This document shows, one piece after another, positions 1 through 7,168 of a DNA stretch of 16,509 nucleotides. Each line of letters opens with the position of its first letter. The first letter of the stretch is position 1. The stretch comes from Xanthobacteraceae bacterium (lineage in GTDB: Bacteria > Pseudomonadota > Alphaproteobacteria > Rhizobiales > Xanthobacteraceae). The stretch is taken from assembly GCA_030037185.1 (NCBI GenBank), contig JASHRR010001527.1:1-16509 (forward strand), read 5' to 3'. The notes under the pieces were generated by a model. The model was not told where the DNA came from, made no database searches, and saw nothing but the letters and a program-made list of their open reading frames with translations. The translations under genes were made by a program, and so were the position numbers.

Positions 1-1
1 C

Positions 2-1165
2 CAGGGGCTGGGCGCGAATTTTGCCGTCACGCTGGCAGATCCCGGCCTCGATCGCGCCGGTGGCCAAGCCGGTCGAGATGTTCGCGCTTCGGCAATCGCG
101 GCTGCCCCACGCCGCATGTTCGATGCGCTCGGCGTCTGGGATGCGGTCGCGGACGAGGCGCAGCCGATCCTCGACATGGCGGTCACCGACAGTCGCGTCC
201 ATGACGTGGTACGGCCGGTGTTCCTGACCTTCGGCGGCGAGATCGAACCGGGCGAACCGTTCGCCCACATGATCGAGAATGAGCGGCTGGTCGCGGTGCT
301 TTCTGCCAAGGCACGATCGAGCGGCGTCACGCTCGTCGCGGCGTCGGTTGCCGAGTTCGCGGCCGAAACACCTTGCATCAGGGTCGTGTTTGACGACCAC
401 GCGGCGCTCGCGAGCAAGCTCCTGGTGGCAGCGGACGGCGCCCGGTCGCGGCTTCGCGAGCGCGCCGGCATCGCGATCAACGGCTGGTCCTATGGACAAT
501 CCGCCATCGTCACCACCGTCGCCCATGAGCGCAGCCATGACGGTCGGGCCGAAGAGCATTTCCTCCCCGCCGGCCCGTTCGCGATCCTGCCGCTACGTCA
601 CAATCGTTGTTCGATTGTCTGGACCGAAGAGACCGAGGAGGCCAAACGGATCGTTGCTCTGCCGGACCAGGATTTTCACGGCGAGCTCGAAAAGCGGTTC
701 GGCCTGCGCCTCGGCGACGTTGCGGTCGCGGGGCCGCGGCACGCTTATCCACTCGGCTTGTGGGTGGCGCGCAGTTTCATCGCCGATCGGCTTGCCCTGG
801 TCGGCGATGCCGCCCACGTCATCCACCCGATCGCCGGACAAGGATTGAACATGGGGCTGCGCGACGTGGCGGCGCTCGCGGAGGCTGTCGTCGAGGCGGT
901 GCGAATGGGCCTCGATCCTGGCGACGCCGTGGTGCTGGAGCGCTATCAGCGCTGGCGCCGTTTCGACACCATGACCATGTGCGTCTCAACGGACGGCCTC
1001 AACCGGCTGTTCTCCAACCGCTCGGACGCCGTAAGGCTCGCCCGCGACTTCGGCCTCGGGCTGGTCGACCGCCTGCCCGCGCTCAAACGTTTGTTCATCC
1101 GTGAAGCCGCCGGGCTCGCCGGCGAAGTGCCGAAGCTGCTGCGGGGCGAGCCCTTGGGGCTATGA
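2..1165 (+). CDS. UbiH/UbiF/VisC/COQ6-family FAD-dependent hydroxylase, 5'-truncated
   Basis: This is the C-terminal part (about 387 residues visible) of a flavoprotein aromatic hydroxylase of the ubiquinone-biosynthesis type, which adds a hydroxyl group to the ubiquinone ring using FAD, NAD(P)H and O2. The reading frame is open from base 2, so the true start and the N-terminal GxGxxG dinucleotide-binding motif lie outside the window. Visible family marks are the RASAIAAAPRRMFDALGVWD stretch near the left edge, the ADGARSRLRERAG (DG-type) motif around 430-470, and the GDAAHVIHPIAGQGLN FAD/ribityl motif starting at 803 and followed by an Asp at 863-865. The internal ATG at 116 is not the start, because conserved sequence continues upstream of it. 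Which ring position it hydroxylates (UbiH, UbiF, UbiI or the alphaproteobacterial UbiL role) cannot be told from sequence alone. A converging GST gene lies downstream. Confidence 0.93.
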   Translation, partial: QGLGANFAVTLADPGLDRAGGQAGRDVRASAIAAAPRRMFDALGVWDAVADEAQPILDMAVTDSRVHDVVRPVFLTFGGEIEPGEPFAHMIENERLVAVLSAKARSSGVTLVAASVAEFAAETPCIRVVFDDHAALASKLLVAADGARSRLRERAGIAINGWSYGQSAIVTTVAHERSHDGRAEEHFLPAGPFAILPLRHNRCSIVWTEETEEAKRIVALPDQDFHGELEKRFGLRLGDVAVAGPRHAYPLGLWVARSFIADRLALVGDAAHVIHPIAGQGLNMGLRDVAALAEAVVEAVRMGLDPGDAVVLERYQRWRRFDTMTMCVSTDGLNRLFSNRSDAVRLARDFGLGLVDRLPALKRLFIREAAGLAGEVPKLLRGEPLGL

Positions 1166-1239
1166 GGAGGTTACCAATCGCCATGTCCCCGCCAGTAACC
1201 GTAGCGCGATCGATAAAGATCAAAAGGAAGGCCTGCTCG

Positions 1240-1270
1240 ATCGCCCGCTCCCGCTTACTTCGCGGGCGAT
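1240..1270. repeat. Inverted repeat between convergent genes, possible bidirectional terminator
   Basis: A perfect 9-bp inverted repeat, ATCGCCCGC (1240-1248) and GCGGGCGAT (1262-1270), surrounds a 13-nt loop. It lies between the hydroxylase gene and the converging GST gene, where a transcription terminator or a palindromic intergenic repeat is expected. No T-run follows on either strand, so it is not a textbook intrinsic terminator. Similar ATCGCCCG-type palindromes are common in Bradyrhizobium-like genomes (known from memory, not searched). Confidence 0.55.
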
Positions 1271-1301
1271 GACAGGGGTAAGAAATGTTGGACTTGCAAG
1301 T

Positions 1302-1928
1302 TCAGGTGAGCGGCACGCTTGAGACATGATCGCGGAAAGCCTGGCGTGACGCGATCGATGCATACCACCGCTCAAAATTCGCAAACGCCGGGCGCTCGGG
1401 CACCAGTTCGCGATAGCGGTAGGACATGATGGCGATTGGAATGTCGCCCATCGAAAACGCATCGCCCGCCGCATAGGGCGTCCGTGCGAACTGCTCGTCC
1501 AAAATCTTCACCGCCGCCGTCGCCTTGACCTTTCCGTCCGAGATGGCTTTGTGGTCGCGCTGTTCTGCGGGGGTTCGCACCAAGCCCCAGAATACCGGCG
1601 TGATGGCAGGGCCGAAGACTGAAAGCTGCCAATCCATCCATTTGCTGGCGAGCGCGCGCGCATGCAGATCGGACGGCTCCAACGTGCCGGCACCATGCTT
1701 TGCTGCGAGATAGCGGATAATGGAGTTAGATTCCCAGAGCAAAAAACCATCGTCCTCCTGGAGCGTCGGAACCAGTCCGTTGGGATTCATGGCGAGGTAG
1801 TCAGGCTCTCTGTTCTGGCCAAATTGGCCGCCGATGTCGAACCGCTCATACGCAAGCTTCAACTCGCCGACGGCGAACATTGCCTTCTGAACGTTTGACG
1901 AGGTGTTCCTTCCCCAGATCCTGAGCAT
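1302..1928 (-). CDS. Glutathione S-transferase family protein
   Basis: A 208-residue cytosolic glutathione S-transferase-like protein of normal family length. Residues 1-80 form the thioredoxin-like domain: MLRIWGRNTSSNVQK at the N-terminus, NPNGLVPTL at 48-56 with the cis-proline that contacts glutathione, and WESNSI at 65-70, whose Glu-Ser pair binds the gamma-glutamyl group. The helical C-terminal domain contains FSMGDIPIA at 159-166, matching the conserved N-capping region of GSTs. The frame is open further upstream (to 2030), but that extension is not GST-like. The ATG at 1926-1928 gives the canonical N-terminus; a weak GGAAA lies a few bases upstream. The substrate is unknown. The neighbouring secreted beta-propeller gene ends at 2165, leaving about 236 bp between them, so this may be a separate transcription unit. 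Confidence 0.92.
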   Translation of the reverse strand: MLRIWGRNTSSNVQKAMFAVGELKLAYERFDIGGQFGQNREPDYLAMNPNGLVPTLQEDDGFLLWESNSIIRYLAAKHGAGTLEPSDLHARALASKWMDWQLSVFGPAITPVFWGLVRTPAEQRDHKAISDGKVKATAAVKILDEQFARTPYAAGDAFSMGDIPIAIMSYRYRELVPERPAFANFERWYASIASRQAFRDHVSSVPLT

Positions 1929-2164
1929 GTCGTGTTTCCGTAGGTTGGTTGGCGGCTGCGGTGATTCGATCGTGCGCCTGATTGCATTGCGATTGGGGTT
2001 TGTCGAGGAGATGGAGCGGCTTTCGATCAATCACAATCGCTTGCAGGCGACGTGCAGGGCGCCGATTGGCATCCTCGGCGTGGCAGAGGATAGGGACGAT
2101 GCGGCGCGGCGCGCAAGCGCGCCTTTGCCCATCCTGCACGGGGTCCAGCCGATCAAACTCTGCA

Positions 2165-3844
2165 CTACTCGAGCGGCTCGATTCTGATGATGGCGGCGTG
2201 GTGGTTGTTGCCGGCCCAGAAGGTCACCGGCGTGGTCGAATCGTCGATGAAGATACGACGAATATTGGTCTGGCGAGGCAGCAGGTATTCGATTGAGTCG
2301 CCGGTCTGAGGGTTGAACCGCAGCACCCGGTCGTCCGACATTGAGCCGCTCCACAATTCGCCGTTGCGATCGAGGTAGACGTCGTAGGGATAACTGTGCG
2401 GCGTCGGCGCGTCCCATTCCTTGATGCTTTCGCGCTCGAGGTCGAATACGGCGAGCTTGTTGGCGGCGAACTCCGCGAACCACAGCCGCCCTTTGTCGTC
2501 CAGCATGGTGCGGCGCGGCCGCGAATGGGGCGTCGGCGTGGGGTAAATGGTGGCGCGGAATGTCTTGGCATCGACGCGCCCGACGCTCTCATCGCCGAAA
2601 TCCATGAAAAAGAGATCGTTGTGGCTGTCGGCCGCCATTCCGTAGGGAGAATGCTGGCGATTGCCGCCGATCGGCATGCCCGCGAAAGGATCGACACGCT
2701 CATAGGTCCCGCTCGCCAGATCGAGCCGCAGGATGGAGTGCGTGTTGACGTCGTTCGTCCACACCTTGCCGTCAACGCGGGATTGGCGCGGCATCACCAT
2801 CGATTGCTGGGCAGTGTCGGAATCAAGCTCCGGCGGCAGCGGATAGTGGCGGAAGGTCCTGGTGTGGGTGTCGAATTTCATAAGCCCGCCCTGAAACATC
2901 ATGGCAAGCCACCAGTTGCCGTCTTGGTCGGGCTCGAGCGCCAGTGCGCCGGCGGGAAAATTCGGTTTCGGCAATTTGTAGGCAAATTCCGTATGGGCGC
3001 CGGTGCGCGGATCGAGCCGCCCGAGATAGGGTTCGACGAAATTCGAATACCAGACGAAACCTTCCGCATCGGTGCGCACATCGTGAGGCGCAATCGTGCT
3101 GCGCGGCATGTCGTATTCGGTAATGATGACGCGCGTCGCCGCGCCGGTCGGGCGGGGCAGCGTCTTGAGTTCGTAGTCCCAGCGGTCCCGCTTGCTCAAA
3201 TTGACCGTCGCGAGATATTCGCCGACCCGCCGCGCCCGATCATCAGGCACTTCGCGCTCGGCGACCCGTGACTGCACCTTCTGCATGGTGGAGTTGTTGG
3301 CGTAGTTGGCCATCCGCTTGAGCACCCCGACGAACTCATCGGCGGTGAACTTCGAGCGCACCACGCGCTCAAGCGTATGGCAGCTCATGCACTCGATCAG
3401 CGGGCGCTTTTGCTCGGAACCGCCCGGCATGCTGATCAGCCATTCGGTCGAGGTCAGCTGGGAGGAAATGTCATCGACCTTGCGCAGCGCAAGGTCGGCC
3501 GTCACCGCCCCCTTGGCGGCGACATCGACGACCGCCGGCCCTTCAAGCTGGTAGCCGGTCGCCCGGATGCGCAACGCGTAATTGCCAGGCGGGAGGCGAT
3601 CGGCCGGGAAGCTGTAGCGACCGGCCTGATCCGACACCACCGTGACGGTGATGGGAGACCCGGCCCGGTGCGCGCTCACCAGCACCCCTTCCATCGCGCC
3701 TTCTTGAGGAGACGTCACCCGGCCGGTCAGCACCGCGGGCGAATTCACCAAGCGCTCGGCGAAAGCTGCGTTCGATGACACGAGGGCGCCCAGCAGGCCG
3801 ATGAAGACGGTCCCGGCGAGAGTTTTGGAGCGGCTTGCGCTCAT
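2165..3844 (-). CDS. Periplasmic fusion: carboxypeptidase-regulatory-like domain, c-haem motif and Vgb-like beta-propeller
   Basis: This 559-residue protein is probably periplasmic. Residues 1-29 are a Sec-type signal peptide with likely cleavage after AAFA. Residues about 35-120 form a carboxypeptidase-regulatory-like (Ig-type) domain, with GRVTSPQEGAMEGVLVSAHR and the SDQAGRYSFP turn. Residues about 140-215 look like a small cytochrome c domain with the haem-attachment motif CMSCH at 152-156 (bases 3377-3391). From about 220 to the end are repeats like those of virginiamycin B lyase/NHL propellers, such as ITEYDMPRSTIAPHDV, GFVWYSNFVEPYLGRLD, GRLWFAEFAANKLAVFD and GELWSGSMSDDRVLRFN. A role in periplasmic electron transfer or substrate oxidation is inferred; true streptogramin lyase activity is not expected from the haem motif and context. 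The next gene upstream also has a regulatory-like domain, and two membrane-protein genes follow. The start is the ATG directly before the signal peptide; its ribosome-binding site is weak. Confidence 0.85.
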   Translation of the reverse strand: MSASRSKTLAGTVFIGLLGALVSSNAAFAERLVNSPAVLTGRVTSPQEGAMEGVLVSAHRAGSPITVTVVSDQAGRYSFPADRLPPGNYALRIRATGYQLEGPAVVDVAAKGAVTADLALRKVDDISSQLTSTEWLISMPGGSEQKRPLIECMSCHTLERVVRSKFTADEFVGVLKRMANYANNSTMQKVQSRVAEREVPDDRARRVGEYLATVNLSKRDRWDYELKTLPRPTGAATRVIITEYDMPRSTIAPHDVRTDAEGFVWYSNFVEPYLGRLDPRTGAHTEFAYKLPKPNFPAGALALEPDQDGNWWLAMMFQGGLMKFDTHTRTFRHYPLPPELDSDTAQQSMVMPRQSRVDGKVWTNDVNTHSILRLDLASGTYERVDPFAGMPIGGNRQHSPYGMAADSHNDLFFMDFGDESVGRVDAKTFRATIYPTPTPHSRPRRTMLDDKGRLWFAEFAANKLAVFDLERESIKEWDAPTPHSYPYDVYLDRNGELWSGSMSDDRVLRFNPQTGDSIEYLLPRQTNIRRIFIDDSTTPVTFWAGNNHHAAIIRIEPLE

Positions 3845-4024
3845 GTTGCACCATCTTCGTTAAGTGATGGGCAGGCTCGTCCCCGCCAGCTGCGCGTTGA
3901 TTGCCCCTCCCTGCCCTTGGTTGCCCCTCACTATGATCCCGCCCGGGCGGGACCCCGGAAGAATCGTTCGGTCACATCGAAGCGTGGTCGAGTGCGAACA
4001 ATTCCCCCAACGGCACCGCGCCCG

Positions 4025-4435
4025 TTACGGCTTCATCATCAAGCAGTCGACCTCGATCGAGGTCGCGACATCGCCGCCCGGTGGTTGCCGCCGTACGGTT
4101 CGCTGCAGCTTGAGGCCCTCCTTGCTGCATGAGATCTCGACGTCCTTGGGATCGATCTCCTTGCTGAATCCGGAAAATTTGAAATGGCCTTGATCGTCGG
4201 TGCGCGTCACAAGGCTTGCATTGCGGTTCTTGATTTCGGCGCTCACCTTGGCGTCCGCGACGCCGCCGCCGCGATCCAGATCCCTGGCAAATCCGAAAAA
4301 TGAAACGCCTGCGTTGGATTGGTCTTCCTCATCCTCATCCAATGAGGCGCCTCCGGCCCATGCCATTCCGGCAAACGCGAGAGGGAGCGCCAACGCCAGT
4401 GCTAACAGGAGAGATGCACGTTGCGATTTTGTCAT
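4025..4435 (-). CDS. Small secreted protein with carboxypeptidase-regulatory-like/Ig-type fold
   Basis: A 136-residue protein with a clear signal peptide (MTKSQRASLLLALALALPL, cleavage probably after AMAWA near residue 28), then an acidic segment LDEDEEDQ at about 32-39. The remaining 95 residues look like a single beta-sandwich repeat: GVSFFGFARDLDRGGGVADA, then TRTDDQGHFKFSGF, which matches the 'new information to flesh out' turn of carboxypeptidase-regulatory-like domains, then VEISCSKEG and VDCLMMKP. Two cysteines (in ISCS and VDCL) may form a disulfide in the periplasm. The gene lies 180 bp upstream of the c-haem/propeller gene on the same strand, and that protein carries a similar domain at its N-terminus, so a shared complex is plausible. 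I do not recognise a named family member. Confidence 0.75.
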   Translation of the reverse strand: MTKSQRASLLLALALALPLAFAGMAWAGGASLDEDEEDQSNAGVSFFGFARDLDRGGGVADAKVSAEIKNRNASLVTRTDDQGHFKFSGFSKEIDPKDVEISCSKEGLKLQRTVRRQPPGGDVATSIEVDCLMMKP

Positions 4436-4700
4436 GGTTTTCCGCCCGATCGGCCCGTTGGTGTGCCAGGTTGCTATTTTGCCTACAGTCTAGCGCATAA
4501 AACCGCGCGTGAGAAGGACAACATCATGGCGGCTGCGGCGCCATCCAGGCGGGCCCGCCGGGCCCGTCGCAAGCGACTGAACTTTCTGCCGGATCACACC
4601 CATCCACCGGCCCCCGCAGGGCCCGCACCGGGCGACCGCAAGGCTCGCCCCGAAGGGCGAGAAAATCGCCAGGACGTGTGGACGCCGGGTAGCCGCCGGC

Positions 4701-5306
4701 CTAGCGCAAAAACCACGGCTGGAGAAGCGAGTAGCCGAGGACGCCAAGTCCGCCGATCGGCGCGATCAGCAACCAGCTCGTCCATATCCGTGCCGCCAAT
4801 CGCGCCGGAACATAATAGGTAATGACTGCCGCGCCCACGAACGCCGGAATTGCCGCCAGCCACGCCGAGTTCAGGAAGTCCGCGTCGAAGGTTGCCCAAT
4901 CAACGATGAAAATCCTCAAGCCCACAAGGGCGGCCGGCCACAGCGCGGCGAGGGCGCAACAGAAAACGGTCCCGCGGCGCAGCCACTGTTCGGGAAGAGC
5001 CGTGGCGGCCAAGGCGACAACGAAAGCGCTGGGGATGGCGAGGCCGATCCAGCCATACCAGAACATGGGCGGGCCGGTCCCGGTCAACTCTCTCCCGAAA
5101 TCGACGTTGCCGAGGACCGGATGAAAGGTGAAAAGCGGCCAGTTCAGCCGCTCGAACGCCGTGTACAGCAGTGGGAAGGCAATGCCGAACGCGATCGCGA
5201 AACTGCCGAACTTCGCACTCGTTTTTACCGTCGATGGGGGTGCAGTCTCGGCGGCAGAGCTTGCGCGACGGGAGAGTCCCTCGCCTATTTCTAAAGTCTG
5301 CGTCAT
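4701..5306 (-). CDS. Five-helix inner-membrane protein of unknown function
   Basis: A 201-residue integral membrane protein. After a polar, Ser/Ala-rich N-terminus of about 30 residues, hydrophobic segments lie near 33-52, 82-104, 112-136, 148-166 and 175-195. Visible motifs are FTFHPVLG (59-66, a histidine just after helix 1) and GPPMFWYGWIG (78-88), which I recall from uncharacterised proteobacterial membrane proteins but cannot assign to a function. The frame is open further upstream. The ATG at 5304-5306 is preferred because it overlaps the stop of the preceding gene by 4 bp (ATGA) and has GAGG seven bases upstream. It is thus translationally coupled to the histidine-bearing membrane protein and probably forms a complex with it. 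Confidence 0.8.
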   Translation of the reverse strand: MTQTLEIGEGLSRRASSAAETAPPSTVKTSAKFGSFAIAFGIAFPLLYTAFERLNWPLFTFHPVLGNVDFGRELTGTGPPMFWYGWIGLAIPSAFVVALAATALPEQWLRRGTVFCCALAALWPAALVGLRIFIVDWATFDADFLNSAWLAAIPAFVGAAVITYYVPARLAARIWTSWLLIAPIGGLGVLGYSLLQPWFLR

Positions 5307-5800
5307 GAACCAACCTCGCGAAAATTGTTGGCGACATGGCCGACGACAAAAGAGTACCACACCGTCAGGGCCAGAAAAACGGTTACCCACCTGCGCACGT
5401 TTGCATGTTCGGCGGAGGAGGGCTGTTGCCAAAAATACCAATAGGCCGGAAGCAGGCCCAAACCCATGGCTACAATATGCTCCTTGAATTCGAAGGATCC
5501 GACCGTCCAAAAGTATCGGAGCTCCTCCATGGGAATTCTGACGTAAGTGCGGTATTTGATGTAAATCCACGCACCCATGAGCGCCTGCAGCACATAGAGG
5601 ACCACGATCACCGGCGCGTAGGACGACGTCGACACGGGACCGCGATCAATGATCTGGCCCGCCATCTGCCGCGCCGGCATCAAAACGGCCGCCGCCTGAA
5701 GCGTGACGCCTGCGAGCAGACTGACCGCGAGCAGAAAGTGGACGAAGAGCAGGATTCTCCAGAACGTGTCTTCCCTTATCATGCTGAAGATGATGTTCAT
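5303..5800 (-). CDS. Four-helix membrane protein with intramembrane histidines (possible b-type haem protein)
   Basis: A 165-residue integral membrane protein with helices near 14-40, 61-84, 104-124 and 137-156. Histidines sit in or beside three helices: H21 (LLFVHFLLA), H108 (FKEHIVAMG) and H155 (VVGHVANNF). This pattern resembles the small CopD/DUF2269/cytochrome b561-like membrane proteins in which paired helix histidines hold haem, but membership is inferred, not proven. The start at ATG 5798-5800 is supported by GGAAG seven bases upstream; the frame extends further but encodes unlikely residues. Its stop overlaps the next gene's start by 4 bp. A strong-looking promoter lies at 5853-5881. 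It is the first gene of a minus-strand unit that may include the secreted c-haem protein. Confidence 0.82.
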   Translation of the reverse strand: MNIIFSMIREDTFWRILLFVHFLLAVSLLAGVTLQAAAVLMPARQMAGQIIDRGPVSTSSYAPVIVVLYVLQALMGAWIYIKYRTYVRIPMEELRYFWTVGSFEFKEHIVAMGLGLLPAYWYFWQQPSSAEHANVRRWVTVFLALTVWYSFVVGHVANNFREVGS

Positions 5801-5852
5801 GGCGTTTCTTCCGCTTCTTCCGGCTCTGGCGATGACGCCAGGCGCGCTAATA

Positions 5853-5881
5853 ATTATCCTATGACTTATCCCCGGTGACAA
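5853..5881 (-). promoter_or_regulatory. Sigma70-type promoter for the membrane-protein operon
   Basis: On the minus strand a -35 box TTGTCA (5876-5881) and a -10 box GATAAT (5853-5858) are separated by exactly 17 bp. This is a near-consensus housekeeping promoter. It lies about 50 bp upstream of the 5800 start codon, in an unusually AT-rich patch for this DNA. Confidence 0.6.
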
Positions 5882-6174
5882 CCTCGAACGCCGACGGCCA
5901 CACCGGGTCGACCGGGTTGAAGAAAAATCCCGCCCCTCCTTTCCTTGCAGCCTTTTCGCTGCAACCTTTCCAGCTCGCCGGTGCCTTGGCGATGCAGACG
6001 CGACAGTTTGTCACCTGCCGGGCGCTGCGCGGAGCGTGGCTAGGCGACAGACCGCTGACGTCGATGGCGCCGACTGGCGATCGCGTCTGCCGAAACATTT
6101 GAAGAATGGCTGAGCAGGCGGTAACCTGCCGCCAGGCAAAACAACAAGCAAGCAACGAACCCCGGGAGGTGAAG
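5882..6174. other. Divergent intergenic region without a convincing gene
   Basis: Together with 5801-5881 this makes a 374-bp gap between two divergent membrane-protein genes. Short open frames occur on both strands, but none has a good ribosome-binding site, a recognisable motif or a membrane/secretory profile. Apart from the minus-strand promoter and the plus-strand ribosome-binding site at 6164-6171, I see no clear element. No confident plus-strand promoter was found. Confidence 0.5.
6164..6171 (+). promoter_or_regulatory. Ribosome-binding site that selects a TTG start
   Basis: GGGAGGTG sits just upstream of the TTG codon at 6175-6177 (GGAGG ends 5-6 bases before it). It supports initiation there rather than at the in-frame ATG at 6106, whose upstream sequence has no comparable site. 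Confidence 0.6.
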
Positions 6175-6678
6175 TTGCAATCCATCACCGCGTTCCTGGA
6201 GACGCTGCAGGCCTCATCGTGGGCCGTTTTCATTCACAAGAAGGCCTGGGCATTCACGACCGTCGAAGTGATTCATGTGTTCGCCGTGTCGTTGGTGCTG
6301 GCCACGATCGCGATCGTGGACTTGCGCCTACTCGGTCTTGCCTCGACGAAACGTCCCTTCGCGGAGCTCTCACGCCAGGTTTTGCCGCTCACCTGGGCTG
6401 CATTTGTGCTGGCGGTGATTGCGGGTTCGCTGCTGTTCATCAGCCGGGCGACGGACTACTTCGCGAACCCGGTGTTCTGGATCAAGATGTCGCTGATTGT
6501 CGTCGCGGGACTGAACATGATGATTTTCGAGTTCATCACCGTTCGCGACGTGCAAAAATGGGATGTTAGTCCGACACCGCCGCCGCGCGCTCGGCTCGCG
6601 GGAGGGATATCGATCGCCTGTTGGCTTCTGGTTGTCGTTTTCGGTCGCCTGATCGACTTCACCCTGCAAGGTCAGTGA
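6175..6678 (+). CDS. DUF6644-like small membrane protein
   Basis: A 167-residue integral membrane protein read from a TTG start. The N-terminus QSITAFLETLQASSWAVFI and the following VEVIHVFAVSLVLA, with a histidine at about residue 34 inside the first long helix, match what I know of DUF6644 proteins, as does the WDVSPTPPPRARLAGGISIA stretch before the last helix. Four hydrophobic segments are visible: about 28-53, 70-90, 98-122 and 143-160. The function of the family is unknown to me. The in-frame ATG at 6106 would add 23 polar residues that do not resemble the family. The gene is divergent from the two-gene membrane operon, and the histidine-in-helix pattern is shared with the 165-residue protein there, which suggests a related role. 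Confidence 0.82.
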   Translation: MQSITAFLETLQASSWAVFIHKKAWAFTTVEVIHVFAVSLVLATIAIVDLRLLGLASTKRPFAELSRQVLPLTWAAFVLAVIAGSLLFISRATDYFANPVFWIKMSLIVVAGLNMMIFEFITVRDVQKWDVSPTPPPRARLAGGISIACWLLVVVFGRLIDFTLQGQ

Positions 6679-6703
6679 CGGTAAGAGGAGTGACGGCAAG
6701 GGG
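6674..6703 (+). repeat. 15-bp imperfect tandem duplication over the stop codon
   Basis: AGTGACGGTAAGAGG (6674-6688) is followed directly by AGTGACGGCAAGGGG (6689-6703); 13 of 15 positions agree. The first copy includes the TGA stop at 6676-6678. It runs straight into the 32-bp hairpin repeats, so slippage may have acted over the whole stretch. Confidence 0.7.
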
Positions 6704-6795
6704 CGACCGTGAGGTCGCCCCTGCATTAGAATGGGCGACCGTGAGATCGCCCCTGCATCAGAAGGGGCGACCGTGAGATCGCCCCTGCATTTTGG
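6700..6795. repeat. Three tandem 32-bp hairpin repeats between convergent genes
   Basis: Three head-to-tail units of 32 bp lie at 6700-6731, 6732-6763 and 6764-6795. Each starts with (G/T)GGGCGACCGTGAG and ends with the complementary GGTCGCCCC or GATCGCCCC, then TGCAT. Copy 1 forms a 9-bp perfect stem with a GTGA loop; copies 2 and 3 share one change that creates a mismatch in the stem. The third copy ends in TTTT. The array lies just 3' of the DUF6644-like gene and before a convergent gene, so it may act as a terminator or mRNA-stabilising element. It has no spacers and is not a CRISPR array. Confidence 0.85.
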
Positions 6796-6882
6796 ATGTT
6801 CAAGGTGATTGTAAATGCTCTGCCGGCTCTCGTTCGGCAGACTCAAAAGTCCAAGCGCACCAACGCGCTGGCGAGCGAACCG

Positions 6883-7146
6883 TTAGTGGGTCCCGATGCC
6901 CTGCCGATCAGGCCCCTTTGCTAAATCTGACGGCAGCAGGCGAGGCGCTGGGGCTGGCTTTGTGCTCGCTGCTTGTGGACAGGCACCCCACGAGCCGAAC
7001 CGCCCGTCCTTGTCATTTCCGGCAGAATACTTGAAGCACTGAGTTCCGTTCTTCACCGGGCCTCCATGGAGGATCTCAGCTTGGGCTGTCGCCGCCATGG
7101 CTGCAAACGCCGCGACAGCCGTTACCGTCATCATGAATTGACGCAT
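6883..7146 (-). CDS. Small secreted two-cysteine protein
   Basis: An 87-residue protein with a signal peptide of about 23 residues (MRQFMMTVTAVAAFAAMAAT, cleavage probably after AQA). The mature part contains EILHGGPVKNGTQCFKYSAG and GRFGSWGACP, with two cysteines (37 and 56) that could pair in the periplasm, then a Pro/Ala-rich tail. I recall similar small proteins in Hyphomicrobiales, all without known function. The ATG at 7144-7146 is preceded by GGGAGA at good spacing. It stands alone, converging with the DUF6644-like gene and preceded by its own promoter-like sequence. Confidence 0.8.
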   Translation of the reverse strand: MRQFMMTVTAVAAFAAMAATAQAEILHGGPVKNGTQCFKYSAGNDKDGRFGSWGACPQAASTKPAPAPRLLPSDLAKGPDRQGIGTH

Positions 7147-7168
7147 TGCTTTCTCCCTCGAGCTTTGT

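Noticed and set aside
2108..2123. Perfect palindrome GGCGCGCAAGCGCGCC as terminator of the propeller gene
   Set aside because: It is in a suitable place just after the gene, but no T-run follows on the minus strand; left unassigned.
2396..3271. Plus-strand open frame of 291 codons
   Set aside because: Antisense to the c-haem/propeller gene, low-complexity Arg/Gly/Val product.
3937..3952. Perfect palindrome TCCCGCCCGGGCGGGA, and GGCGGGCCCGCC at 4548-4559
   Set aside because: Short G/C-only palindromes are expected by chance in this base composition and neither lies at a clear promoter or terminator position.
5875..6102. Small open frame on the plus strand in the divergent gap, and an opposite one at 5859-6233
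   Set aside because: No ribosome-binding site, no signal or membrane segment, no recognised motif; the plus-strand one starts inside the promoter region.
6700..6795. Could the three 32-bp repeats be a short CRISPR array?
   Set aside because: The units are directly adjacent without spacers, and no cas gene is in the window.
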